A stretch of 64,000 nucleotides of DNA from Axinella damicornis (taxonomy: Eukaryota > Porifera > Demospongiae > Axinellida > Axinellidae), in the NCBI GenBank assembly GCA_963931865.1, contig OZ007507.1, forward strand, positions 20,300,140 to 20,364,139, written 5' to 3'. The stretch's first letter is position 1, and each line of letters starts with the position of its first letter. The translations under genes were made by a program, and so were the position numbers. Below the pieces are notes generated by a model. The model was not told the origin of the DNA and did no database searches. It was given only the letters and a program-made list of their open reading frames with translations. Of the stretch, positions 48,514 to 59,164 are shown one piece after another.

Positions 48514-48715
48514 CTTCCATTAGTGCAGACATGGAAACTCATGTCTAGTATTGTCTACTCTTCTTCCTCAGCATGATCGTGGACGTGGCGAAGATGTTCC
48601 AGTACGAGCACGACAGCTGAAGGAGAGACATAAGGGTAGTCATGGTAACCACAACCGAAGGGACCTGGCCGACAGGAAGAGGAGGAGGGGCATGGGAGCA
48701 CCACCCAGGAGCTGA
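35293..48715 (+). CDS. ASCC2: ASCC2, activating signal cointegrator 1 complex subunit 2 (CUE domain)
   Basis: Sixteen exons: 35293-35406, 36392-36547, 36960-37018, 37326-37437, 38497-38694, 39103-39242, 39317-39442, 39561-39635, 39955-40149, 41387-41461, 41797-42052, 42621-42724, 46413-46610, 47051-47375, 47803-48039, 48572-48715. All are GT-AG and in phase; about 837 residues (human 757). Matches: DLHWLLQLPHRTFWSQ, FMVFLRMATHKEST, FGDIIYEHFLFDIPKLLDLC, the CUE domain SLISHVKDLLPHLGDGFIE and SSEEVISHVLDG (ubiquitin binding), FDRDEFDVFRRKADVDLSRV, NDEYDDTYD and the basic tail NHNRRDLADRKRRRG. Works with the ASCC3 helicase in alkylation repair and in splitting collided ribosomes. Intron 12 (42,725-46,412) contains an antisense gene. 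A GAPVRGAPVR repeat in exon 15 looks species-specific. Confidence 0.96.
35611..35771. repeat. 23-bp tandem repeat in ASCC2 intron 1
   Basis: Seven copies of CTGGTCCCCTAAT(A/G)CCGGTAGCC with only the A/G variation. Confidence 0.95.
36164..36401 (+). repeat. 34-bp tandem array of the ASCC2 exon 2 acceptor region
   Basis: Seven units start at 36,164, 36,198, 36,232, 36,266, 36,300, 36,334 and 36,368. Each contains CATTCTCCATGCAG followed by CATCC, which is the real acceptor plus the first exon bases; the last unit carries the acceptor used (AG at 36,390-36,391). Confidence 0.95.
37850..38160 (-). repeat. Foldback repeat in ASCC2 intron 4
   Basis: Inverted copy of the 16.8-17.1 kb repeat, with shared ATGAGATATGAAGCTGGG and GGACATCATTGGAATGCTC. 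Its own ends are inverted repeats of each other. Confidence 0.8.
39689..39731. mobile_element. Hairpin element in ASCC2 intron 8
   Basis: TAGCCTCGTTCCCAGGC and GCCTGGGAACGAGG; imperfect flanking TGGTGGCT and TAGTGGCT. A second, degenerate pair lies at 39,748-39,805. Confidence 0.7.
40753..40819. repeat. Poly-G/poly-C foldback in ASCC2 intron 9
   Basis: 22 Gs, a 15-base spacer containing ATTTCGATA, then 30 Cs: two opposed homopolymers that can pair into a long GC hairpin. Confidence 0.93.
41503..41549. mobile_element. Hairpin element in ASCC2 intron 10
   Basis: TAGTCTCGATCCCAGGC and GCCTGGGAACGAGACTA. The family G at position 4 is changed to T in one arm, with the complementary change in the other arm. 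Confidence 0.75.
42935..43936 (-). CDS. Endonuclease/exonuclease/phosphatase-fold protein nested in an ASCC2 intron
   Basis: Intronless 333-residue frame, antisense to ASCC2. EEP-superfamily landmarks in order: LKLLLWNIHGD (about 43-53, Asn), DIFLLQEV (Mg-binding Glu at about 82), ILMSFHNV (about 175-182), the catalytic IAGGDFNCD (about 215-223) and DTIDLYVL, then TNHDPTLCTIEVEY at the end, where NHDP sits in the place of the usual catalytic SDHxP. There is no signal peptide or RT domain, so it is not a LINE endonuclease fragment. Substrate (nucleic acid, phosphoinositide or other) cannot be told. Met-9 (MATGGLGD) is an alternative start. The intact frame inside an intron suggests a functional nested gene, possibly of retroposed origin. 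Confidence 0.75.
   Translation of the reverse strand: MCNTLSSAMATGGLGDFSDMKKAVKDVEHTSSKSQTSHTTIELKLLLWNIHGDTSAGMADARQMLVQKVYHECNPDIFLLQEVITASKWLPKPSKNYPFCHSALKTEAYVVYVSPLFDSVMEIDIPAIIGKERLLSDEAAPSTRSAEHSSADQKFYNNHSCAIRLRHRTTGKELILMSFHNVSNRTGGHKNVISCAKGFITLVCLVHEHEKVPVIAGGDFNCDRSDLQDYAKAKDCELPGYYSSERRRLNDTIDLYVLKSSSSIRSTVKVFEALPLVDHTSAEAHAHPLGRETIQHLVENAPVNKNTNKKLTMDDYTRTTNHDPTLCTIEVEY
44630..45250. mobile_element. About 620-bp element with 60-bp inverted repeats
   Basis: The left end TAACCACACGGGGCCACAG and TTACCAAATTGCCAGACACA is repeated inverted at 45,190-45,235 (TGTGTCTGGCAATTTGG, CTGTGGCCCCGTGCGTAAC). The interior has a 21-bp poly-C tract and no clear transposase. Lies in the same ASCC2 intron as the nested gene. 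Confidence 0.72.
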
Positions 48716-49473
48716 GGAACATTGCCATCAATGTGGAACTAGCTGTAGTCAAACATCACTTTATCCATCATTGTCGTCAAGATGAAGTGTGTTTCCATCG
48801 AGGAACATTAATCAAAATCTTGATGTATTATTGTCGAATTTGTCATCACATGTGAAGATCTTCATTTGGCTACAGCAGTACAGTCAGACAGGAATTGTGT
48901 TGATCAGACGTCCACATGCACCTAGCCTTGCTCCCAGTACTGAGGAAACGGGCCCGGGGGAATAGTCCATACTTTAATAATGACAGGAGGTGTGTATGGT
49001 CTCAGTCTCATACTCTGCCTGGGAATTGTGATGCACAGTGCAATATATATAACATATTGTCCTTGAGAGTTTCTGCATTTGACATTCTCATGCACGAATT
49101 TTATCCAAGAAAAGGCCAGGGTTGTACAGAGAATTAGCTATCGATATCGGGACCAACAAAAAGGTAATAAACTAATATTAAGCTAAGACTATAAAAGCAC
49201 ACAGAAATTAACTTCTATACTGGCGTGCAACAATTGACACAAACTGCAAGTATAATGACATGCAAGAACAAGCTAATTATGCACATGCACTGCAGCTGGA
49301 GTCGGAATGATGACCATACAATTATAGGGCCTACTACATACCTTGCAAGCAACACACTCTCTAGTGTACAATTTGGTCAGCAAAGTACGGACACACAACC
49401 AGCAGACAACTTAGCTAGCATAATACCAGTGTAGCAAAAAAGATTTGACACATCGAAGAGAAGGATCATTTAG
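48716..49473. other. Convergent intergenic gap
   Basis: 3' flanks of ASCC2 (plus) and the ankyrin gene (minus). A degenerate hairpin-family half-copy lies at about 48,922. No gene seen. Confidence 0.5.
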
Positions 49474-52400
49474 CTATAATGTGAGGAACTGGTGTTTCAG
49501 CTGCTTTATCATTGCAATGGCGGTTAATATGTCAGTGCACTGATGCAAATACTGAACAACGTTTGAGTGGTCAAAGATAATAGCCATTTGAAGGGGGGTT
49601 GAGTTATGCTGTCCGACGATGTCTGGAGGACACTTCAGTTCCTCAATGAAAAACGTAACAACTTGCAAGTGGCCGTTCAATACTGCACAGTGGAGTGGAG
49701 TGTTACGATGAATGTTTCTTGACACTGGGTCACAGCGTTTCTCCACAGTAAGGAATTTCACAATCTCCAAATGGCCCTCCTCAGCAGCAAGGTGGAGTGG
49801 AGTGAACTTCAAATTATCCAAAGATGATGGATTGCAACCCTGCTCATCAATCAAATGCTTGACTATGTGTAGATGACCAAATTCAACAGCTGTGTGAAGA
49901 GGTGATCTACCATACTGACCTGCAATGTTTGGGTCACAGTTCAAATCTGAGATAAAGAATTGAACTATGTCCAAGTGTCCTTTCGCTGCTGCTAGATGTA
50001 GACCAGTATGATTCCGAATGTTTCTACTTGTTGGATCACAGTACATTTCAAGAGTGAGGAACTTTACTATATCTATATGACCATTGCGTGCTGCATTGTG
50101 AAGAGGAGTGTCCTCATCAGAGTCTCTGCACATTGGGTCACAGTGCTTCTCTGCAGTAAGGAATTTTACAACGTCCATGTGTCCCTTCATGGCAGCCAGA
50201 TGAAGTGGAGTGCACTTTGTCTCATCCAAACATGATGGTTTGCAGTGTTGCTCATTGGTCAAATACTTGACTATGTCCAGATGACCCAACTCAGCAGCAT
50301 AGTGAAGAGGTGTTCTATCGTACACACCTGAAATATTTGGGTCACAGTTTAAATCAGAGATAAAGAATCGTACTATGAGCAAGTGTCCTTTCGTTACTGC
50401 TTGATGTAGAGCAGTGGCACGATAATTTCTACTTGTTGGATCACAACACGTTTCAAGAGTGAGGAACTTCACTACCTCTATATGACCTTTAAATGCTGCA
50501 TTTTGGAGAGGAGTGTTCTGGTTAGAATCTCTACACATTGGGTCGCAACGCATTCCAAGAGTGAGATACTTTACTATGTCTGTATGACCATTCTCTGCTG
50601 CCAAGTGAAGAGGAGTGCTCTGATTACAGTCTGTGCTTGTCGGATCACAGTGCAATTCAAGAGTGAGGAACTTTACTATGTCTGTATGACCATTCTCTGC
50701 TGCCAAGTGAAGAGGAGTGCTCTGATTACAGTCTGTGCTTGTCGGATCACAGTGCAATTCAAGAGTGAGGAACTTTACTATGTCTGTATGACCATTCTGT
50801 GCTGCATAGTGAAGAGGAGTGTTCTGGTAAATGTCTCTGCACATTGGGTCACAATGCTTCTCCACAGTAAGGAACTTCACAATGTCCATGTGTCCCTTTC
50901 TAGCAGCGAAGTGAAGTGGAGTGATTTTTCCTTCATTCAGACTCTGACATGGACTGCAACCCTGTTCATCAGTCAGATACTTGACTATGTGCATATGACC
51001 AGACAAAGCAGCATAGTGAAGAGGAGTGTCACCACATTGATCTGGAATGTTTGGGTCCCAATTTTGATCAGAGATAAAGAATCGAAGTATGTCCAAGTGC
51101 CCTTTCGCTACTGCTTCATGTAGAGCTCGAGCAATCGCGTCATTTCTAATTTCTGGATCACAATGAATTTCAAGAGTGAGGAATTTTACTACATCTATAT
51201 GACCATTCTGTGCTGCTTTGTGAAGAGGAATGGTCTGGTTAGAGTCTCTGCACATTGGGTCACAGTGTTTCTCCACAGTAAGGAACTTCACAATGTCCAT
51301 GTTTCCCTTAATGGCAGCCCAATGAAGTGGAGTACGTTTCATGTCGTCTAAACATGATGGATTGCAACCCTGCTCATTGGTCAAATACTTGACCACATGC
51401 AGTTGACCACTCTCAGCAGCGTAGTGAAGAGGAGTTGCACCATGCTGGCCTGGAATGTTTGGGTCACAGTTCAAACCAGAGATAAAGAATCGGACTATGT
51501 CGAAGTGTCCTTCCTGTACTGCTTGGTGTAGAGCAGTGGCATTGTCATCATTTCTACTTGTTGGATCACAGTGCATTTCAAGAGTGAGGAACTTTACTAC
51601 ATCAATATGACCATTCTGTGCAGCACAGTGAAGAGGAGTGTACTGCTCAGAGTCTCCACACATTGGGTCACAGTGCTTTTCAATTGTAAGAAACTTCACA
51701 ATGTCCATGTACCCATTCATGGCAGCCCAATGAAGTGGAGTGCGGTTCATGTCATCTAAATGTGATGGATTGCAGCCCTGCTCATCAGTGAAGTACTTGA
51801 CTATGAGTAGATGACCAAACTCAGCAGCATAGTGAAGAGGAGTTCTACCATACTGACCTGGAATGTTTGGGTCACAGTCCAAAGCAGAGATAAAGAATCG
51901 GACTATGTCCAAGTGTCCTTTCTGTACTGCTAGATGTAGAGCAGTGTGATTGTCATCATTTCTACTTGTTGGGTCACAGTGCATTTCAAGAGTGAATAAC
52001 TTCACTACATCTATATGACCATTCTGTGCGGCAGTGTGAAGAGGAGTGTCCTGGTAAATGTCTTTACACATTGGGTCACAGTGCTTCTCCACAGTAAGGA
52101 ACCTCACAATGTCCATGTGTCCCTCCATGGCAGCAAGATGAAGTGGAGTTTGGTGAAGGTCATCCAAACATGATGAATTACAACCCTGCTCATCTATCAA
52201 ATACTTGACTATGTGCAGATGTCCACATGCAGCACTATAGTGAAGAGGTGTTTTACCAAGATGACCTGGAACATTTGGGTCACAGTTCCGATCAGAGATA
52301 AAGAAGCGGACTATGTCCAAGTGTCCTTTCAGTATTGTGTGATGCAGAACAGTGTCATTGAAAGCACTTCTACTTGTTGGATCACAGTGCATTTCAAGAG

Positions 52401-55400
52401 TGAGGAACTTTACTATATCTGTATAACCATTCTTTGCTGCTTTGTGAAGAGGAGTGATCAGCTCAAAGGTTTTGCACATTGGGTCACAGTGCTTCTCTAC
52501 AGCGAGAAATTTAACAATATTCATGTGTCCATTCATAGCAGCACAGTGAATTGGAGTGTACTTCAAGTCATCCAAACATGATGGATTGCAACCCTGCTCA
52601 TCAGTCAAATACTTGACTATGGGTAGATGACCAAACTCAGCAGCTGCATGAACAGGAAGTCTATGTAATGAACTTCCTGGAATATTTGGGTTGCAGTTCT
52701 TTTCAGAGATGAAGAATTTAACTATATTCAAGTGGCCATTCATTACTGCAGTATGAAGAGGAGTGCAGTGCCATTTGTTTGTGAATTCACTGATAACCTG
52801 TGTAATACGATTATATTTTTCAAGTTCTGCAGCAAGCAACTTAACAACTGCCCGACTGCCACCTGAACACGCTCTGTGTAATGCAGTGAATCCATACTCA
52901 TCTTCACATTGTGGATCTATCTGCTGTTCAATAACCAAATACCTAACCATATCAACGTAACCACGTTCACTAGCGAAGTGGAGGGGCGTTGAGCCAAGTG
53001 GACCTGGAGATGCAGGGTCACAGCTCCTCTCGGTGATGAAATACTTGAACACTTGTAAATTTCCATTAAGTGCTGCCATGTGCACAGCACTGATGCCTTC
53101 ATGGTTTTTCTGCATTGGGTTGTAATTGTTTTCTTCAACAAGAAATTTCACAGCTTCCAACTGTCCAATCAATACTGCAAGATGAAGCTCTAAACCACTG
53201 CTGGACCAATGCCCGCGAGCGGATGCTGTTTCTGCAAGACCCTTCACTCTTTGTTCATAATCCAGTTCCTCTAACTCCTTGTCCAGATGATCCTAGTGTG
53301 CATGTAAAAGGGAATTAAGGCTTATGCACAAGTATCAGCACGGAACTAAAATTCAGCTGAGTGAGGAAGGCAAGTAGCTTACCGCAGAAATTGTGCTGCT
53401 TTTTCCGGCAGTAGATATGCTGGGACCCATACCAGAATCATCATCACCATCGTGGGGTTTCTTATCTGTGCAAAACATGATTGACAAAGAGAAGGAAAAT
53501 CTGAATCTATATCTTTAGCAAAGGAGCCCACGCAATACATACCATCTCCTGCTTGAAGTGGCTCATCCTTCTGAAAGGAAGAATAGAGTATCATTAATGA
53601 TAATCTCATGCTGGCAGCAGGTGGATAAAGCAGTGAGGAATGCAAGAACAGAAGGTTTCCTTTAACCCAGGTTGGGTCATAGGCTCATTTGCAGCTTCAA
53701 TACAAAATGATGTGCATATACAAGCACATCAATTACAATAAGGTAGGATGTGCAGATTGGCTCTATTCTAATGAGGTCACACGATCATGACGGCATTTAG
53801 ATTCATGGCTCTGCTCCCATGGCTGCAACTGGAATCAACAGTGAGTCCCTTTGAAATGCTCTATCGGCCCTTTCGACAGGTAGTCACATAGTACAGGGTT
53901 CAGCTGTATTTACCCATCTGCATGTCTGAAATTGGAGACCTATATATGGTCAAACAATGCCTCCATATGTACATATTGTTTCTTGAAAAACTGATAGCTG
54001 GGTTAATGCTATATAGCCATCTGTTTTGCAGTGTGCGTATACGTACATACATACAAATACTAACCTGAAACTGGTACTCCCCACATGTGAGCCTGATTAC
54101 TCCCTCGGCTGCCAGGGCCCTCTCTTGCTCTCTGGACAGAGGGAATAGTTCCTCCTTCACAAATGAAGGTATCTGGAATGTGAGCTGAAAGCAACCCTTC
54201 TCTACCCGACAGAGACGCATCACACCTTGGGATGAAACTCCTAATATATCACTGAGCTCTTGTCTGAAGTCCTCAATCTCTGCAAGTGTGTAGTTTTCAT
54301 ACCGTGAGTCTACTTTCACAAAGATGTCAGCATGGCCTGCTTCACTCACAGGCCCAAACTGTGGTGGGCATTCATAGACTCTATGTTTGGCGTACTGTTG
54401 AAAATTTATCCTGTATTTCTTCAGCTCAGCTTTGTCTTCATCAGTACCAAGCACATTAATAATATGCTCAATAAGATGATAGTTGAAAAAGGACATATAG
54501 TCTTTAAGACCCATGAAAACTTCTGATAGGTCTCCCGCCTTTTTTAGATCGTTTAACTGTTGGTCAAAAACTGGTGCTTGTGAGTCCTTGAGCACAGGTT
54601 TATCTGTTCCAAATGTCATGAGGTGAGGTAAGAACTCACACACTGTTACACACTGTTTCTGGAGTGAGGTCAAAGTAGTTGACACAAGATACTGAAATTG
54701 CATGTTTATTCTTTTAGATTCAGTTCGAAGCCTTCCCATCATTTGTTGTTGTTGTTCAGGAGTGAGTCCTTTGAGGTCAAGGTATGGAAAGGAACTTACC
54801 GAGGGGGTGGGTTTTGGACAGCCAATCACCATGAAGGTGAAGAATGTGCACTTGCCACACCCACACCCAAATGGCGGCTTTTCTGATCCCTTACTTGAGG
54901 GGGGAATGGTACTACTGCTTTGTATGGTTGTTGAGATTTCTGAGGTGACATCATCACCCTGTGTGGTGCCAGCACGGGACATACACATTCCTTCCGGCAT
55001 TACTTTGCTGGTGTTGACACCACTCTGAACACCTGCATAGGAGGAGTACATACGTAACTAACATCCTTCAGAATGCATCGTCATGGTAACAGTTTAGCTA
55101 AATGGCCTCCGACTCACCAAGCCTGGTTTCGTCCTCTGGGCTGCAGTGCTGCTTTTCCAGTTCATTAGCTAGCCTGCTTTCACCAACTGTGGGGGCCTTC
55201 AGCGCATCAACCAGAAGTTTCCAGGATTGACGTAGTTCAGTAGCATTGTTCAACCAATAGTGCAGCATAGTGCGCATCCGTTTCTCTACACCAAGTCCGT
55301 CAGCCTCAATGATATTGAGTCGAGATATTGGAACATCCAGTTGCAAGCCAATACTGAACCACTTGTGACTCACTGAGTGCAGTGCACTGAAGACAGTTTT

Positions 55401-55417
55401 CAAGGTTAATGCTGTAC
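49474..55417 (-). CDS. Death-domain / giant ankyrin-repeat protein, 5' exon(s) not found
   Basis: Exons 55417-55118, 55032-54065, 53570-53543, 53465-53383 and 53292-49474, GT-AG and in phase, about 1,730 residues without the start exon. The first exon is a Death-fold domain (WFSIGLQLDVPISRLNIIEA ... MLHYWLNNATELRQSWKLLVDAL). The second (322 codons) has a Cys-rich start FGCGCGKCTFFTF, the segment SFPYLDLKGLTPEQ and a globular part ending RLTCGEYQFQ; I do not recognise the fold but recall similar segments in sponge and cnidarian Death/ankyrin proteins. The last exon encodes about 35 ankyrin repeats in a four-repeat super-unit. There is no TM segment or nucleotide-binding domain, so it is probably a cytosolic adaptor or receptor in innate-immune or apoptotic signalling (inference). 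Confidence 0.85.
50581..50784 (-). repeat. Perfect 102-bp tandem duplication inside the ankyrin exon
   Basis: Two consecutive 102-bp units (50,581-50,682 and 50,683-50,784) are identical base for base and encode one 34-residue ankyrin repeat (TPLHLAAENGHTDIVKFLTL). A very recent duplication. Confidence 0.93.
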
Positions 55418-55549
55418 CTGAAAAGTACATTGCAAAGAACATCATTCCATACTCTGCACAGCTTTACCGTACAATGTGTGGTATTAATATCAAATAACAG
55501 CATATGAATTCATGCACCCGAAAAGGGTTTATTACTTGACCCATATCAC

Positions 55550-56622
55550 AGAGTCGGTAGACTCTGTATGTAGGGATACGACGTACACGCAATATATGCT
55601 AATACAAAAGAATCTCTCCAAATCTCAGAAACGGTACACTTATAAGCCTTTATAACCACATACCGTTCATCTTCGAGTGTTTTCATGACCAACAAGACTC
55701 CTCGCGTCGCGAAAAACCGTCGCGAAAGTACCGCACCAGGTACTCGCAAAACGGGCAAATTGTTTTTCTTTCTTCTTTCTTTCTTCTTTCAGACGGGCTA
55801 GCTCAACTTCGCCTCAATCCCTCATGATGGTTTTCGCACGAAACAGCAGCATTTTACACCGAGCAGTGCACCAGCCCATCGCTTTTTGGCAACCTCCAAG
55901 TCTTCACCAGGCGGCTACAGCTGCCCACTCAATAACTATGGCTTCATTTGTCACGCCATTTTCATGTTTGTACGCATGCGCACTTAAACGATCACTTAGC
56001 AACAATACGTAATTATTATTCAAGATCGCTGAATTAGAAGTGCCTTGCGCTGTTGTTACCGTAACTAGACTAAGGTAAATTCTCTGTGCTATATATATAA
56101 TATTATGTTACTAGACTGTGTTCTGTGAGAGGGGTGAATGCCTATCTAAAGACTCAACAATGTGTCGCTACTACTATCTGGTATAGCTATTTTACCTACA
56201 CTACTTCAGCTCAGGGAGCACTGGCTTAGTATCCATCCAGAAAAGGGTTGGCTTTTGAGATGCTTGGGTCTGATTCTTCAGCCATTGCTGGCAGTGTAAA
56301 TGCCAGAGTCCAGTATGCATGCGCCTGCTGCTTAAAAAAAATGACATAAACAAGTAATAAAAACATTTAAAATGTAACAGGATGTAGGGATACCAGAACC
56401 GCAAAAAGTAAGGAAACAAGGTAGGGATGATCACACAAAACAGTGAAGTATACAATCCCCCTACATATCTTTTTTCATTATACACGTATTATGGAAAAAG
56501 ATCTCTGTAGGGGGTTGTATACTTCACTGTTTTGTGTGATCATCCCTACCTTGTTCCTTATTTTTTGCGGTTCTGGTATCCCTACATCCTGCTACATTTT
56601 AAATGTTTTTTATTACTTGTAT
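55550..56622. mobile_element. 1.07-kb dispersed element with central palindrome, copy B
   Basis: Second copy of the 5.26-6.33 kb element, same orientation and about 90% similar by eye. The palindrome is at about 56,349-56,621 (arms end AAGTAATAAAAACATTT / AAATGTTTTTTATTACTT). It lies just upstream of the first ankyrin-gene exon found and may hide or separate the missing start exon. Confidence 0.8.
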
Positions 56623-57174
56623 AGATGTGTAATGGTGACACGTAGTGAAGAAGGTCAACAAAAGAAGGTCTAAGCAAGGAATGTATATACCTATGCCTAT
56701 AGCTATAGCTAAGAAGGTCAGAGCAAGTAGCTAGGTGAACTGCACCTAGACAGAGAAACTTGCTAACACCCTCTGCTTTCAATTACAATGTTCTGCACTC
56801 GATGATGGTGCGGATATCTAAAGTACAGGGGGAGAGCCTCCTGGTATGCTTCCCTAGAGTCACATGACAAGGTTAGGGCTGATATCGATAGGATGTTACA
56901 AATAGTACTCAAAGGTCCAGGGTTGCAGGTTCAACATCTCCAGATATCAACTCATCTTGACGACAACTCATTAAATACAATGCTGGTTGGCAATTGGCAG
57001 TCACGTTCATACACAGTCATGTTTGTCATGTTTATACAAATTATCCAGCCTGCGATTATTCTCCCAACCTCCCAAAAGAAGCACAATACACACTGCGGGG
57101 TTCTTGAGCAAAGTTTCGAGTCAGTGGCCACAAAAAAAGTATACCGGAAGTCACTGCAAACCATCCCCGGGGAA

Positions 57175-57300
57175 ATAAGCTAGCGGAATAAGCTAGCTTA
57201 CAGCCCCGGGAAAATAAGCTAGCTTACATCCCCGGGGTTATAAGAACGTGCGCCCTTATAACCCCGGGGAAATAAGCTAGCTTACATCCCCGGGAATATA
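57175..57300. repeat. CCCCGGGG / AATAAGCTAGCTTA palindromic cluster
   Basis: Four copies of AATAAGCTAGCTTA alternate with CCCCGGGG-type palindromes; TTATAAGAACGTGCGCCC faces its inverse GGGCGCGCTC/CCCTTATAA. Confidence 0.75.
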
Positions 57301-57479
57301 AGGGCGCGCTCATTAAATACGATGCTGGTTGGGAAATATGCCGTCTAACCCGGAGTATAAGGATTTGATTTTTGTTACGGACGGCGTGCCATACGTCCGC
57401 TTGCCACCCGATTGCGTCCGCTTCAGCTGCTGCTCGCCGCACGGTTGTCCGGGATTGCCATCGCATATCCATAGGATTC

Positions 57480-57890
57480 TTAGGACAACTTAGGACAGAG
57501 GGACAAATAGGGACTACCGTGGTTGTCCCTAGTTATGCCAGAGGGAATTCCTGGACATTCCTGTAGTCCTGAGGTTGTCCTAGGACATCACAGGAATTCC
57601 TAATATGTCCCTGTGTTCACATCACAGGTCCAAGTTGTCCTATTTGTCCCAGTAGTCCTAAGGTCACCATGGCAATTCCCAAGACGTCCCTGGGATGGAG
57701 ACTGCATGCCAGATCCCAGGTCCAAGTTGTCCTATTTGTCCCAAGGACATCACGGGAATTCCCAAGACGTCCCTTGGGATGGAGACTGTCAGATCCCAGG
57801 TCCAAGTTGTCCTATTTGGGACATCATGGGAATTCCCAAGACAGAGACTGCCTTATCCCAGGTCCAAGTTGACATTTTGGTCATATGGAC
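57480..57890. repeat. GTCC/GGAC-rich minisatellite
   Basis: Repeated units contain CCAGGTCCAAGTTGTCCTAT, CATCACGGGAATTCCCAAGA and GTCCCTGGGATGGAGACTG. Motif vocabulary resembles the array at 60.1-61 kb. Confidence 0.85.
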
Positions 57891-57904
57891 ACCCCAATGG
57901 ATGG

Positions 57905-58975
57905 CATTGCGTCAGTTGCAGTACTACAAAATTAGAGTACAGAGTGTTTCGGGTTGCAGCTGACACCACCACTTTCGCCAATTACTGTGACGAAACTCAG
58001 AGCTTCCTCAAGACTGTGTCCGGAATGGATCCACTACTGGAAGGTTAGTGTGTGCAGTATAGTACTGGAGAGTTATGGAAACCTTTGTTTTACACTTTCA
58101 CAAACAAGCTATCAATAGTAGAAACTTTCTCTTAATGGTGCAGTTTCAATCAAACAACACTTTTCTAAACATTCATGGATTGAAACATCTGTTCTGTTTC
58201 TGAATCTCTCAGACTATCACCCTGTTTCCCTCTCCCTCTGTGTGAATGTTTTGAATCAAGGACAACTCAGCAAGAGCCAGGGATTGGTTTTGCGGGTTGC
58301 CACTGTGCTTCACCTACTCTTCCACCTAGAAGGCGGCGGCACCAGTGTCCCCCAAGTAGTGTCTGATCAGGCTGTGAGTGCAGCTATCGATTTCATCAAG
58401 CTGACATGCCAGCAAACAGCCTACATTGTTGGACGAGGGAGCATAGAAGGAGAGGTGCAGAAATTCCACATACTGAGTATACATCTTGTAGCCTTTTCAT
58501 GCTTACATTTTAAACATGATGTTAGGTGAATGTGTGCTATGCTATTCACAGGCCAGCCTGATGATGAAGAAGAAGCGACGACAGATGATGATGCAACTGC
58601 CGCATTCTGCTTGCTACTCCCTGGAAATACTCTATACGTACCTTTCCCCGCTCCTCTGCCTCAAAAAGTTCAAGAAAAAGGGGAACAAGGATGAAGAGGT
58701 CAGAGCTTTTTATCAGTTGGAGGCAGAGGGCCGGGGTTAGGAACAGTTTTGGAAGTTGGGAGCAGCAAAGGAACTAACACTGTACGTTTTGTGTGCATTC
58801 ATGCAGTACATGAGGTTTTGCGTTGTTAATTATTGGATTTTCGATTCTTTTAGCAATAACAGTTTCAGAAACTTAGTGTTCCAGAAACAAAGGAGGACCG
58901 TGTCAAGCTATCCAAGAACTTCACAAGTATAACATCTCACTCACACAATACGGCAGAAGGAGATCAAACCGTAAG
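57905..58975 (+). pseudogene. Decayed DUF3987-like (primase/helicase-associated) gene fragment
   Basis: Exon-like pieces: FRVAADTTTFANYCDETQSF (to 58,043), then 58,213-58,455 giving LSKSQGLVLRVATVLHLLFH and AAIDFIKLTCQQTAYIVGRG, joined GT-AG in phase; then 58,552-58,740 and 58,862-58,970. The third piece needs frame changes: AAFCLLLPGNTLY in one frame continues as YLSPLL..KKFKKKGNKDEEV in another, and after LEAEGRG the sense moves again to GLGTVLEVGSSKGTNTV. The pattern matches my memory of DUF3987-type proteins multiplied in invertebrate genomes, often near mobile DNA. The upstream part is missing, replaced by minisatellite. A short candidate last exon (VFTTRKEGTLLWG) follows TTTTAG at 59,650. 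Confidence 0.45.
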
Positions 58976-59164
58976 TACATGTGTACGTGTGTTGTCGTTG
59001 TGTACCTTTACGTGTCTAGTACTTAGAAACAAATGTCTGAGCTAGGGCACCATTTTCAGTGTCCTTCGGTAGAGGCCTAGCAAGAACACTGCCACAATTC
59101 CACACTTTGACCTTAGTCTGTCTATCTGTACAGCAATACCATAAAGATCATTCTGTAACATTAA

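Noticed and set aside
50482..51123. 213-codon plus-strand frame
   Set aside because: Antisense shadow of the ankyrin repeats; its periodicity follows the 102-bp units.
56881..56950. Possible tRNA gene (GGTTGCAGGTTCAACATC)
   Set aside because: Only a B-box-like string; no A-box at the right spacing and no acceptor stem.
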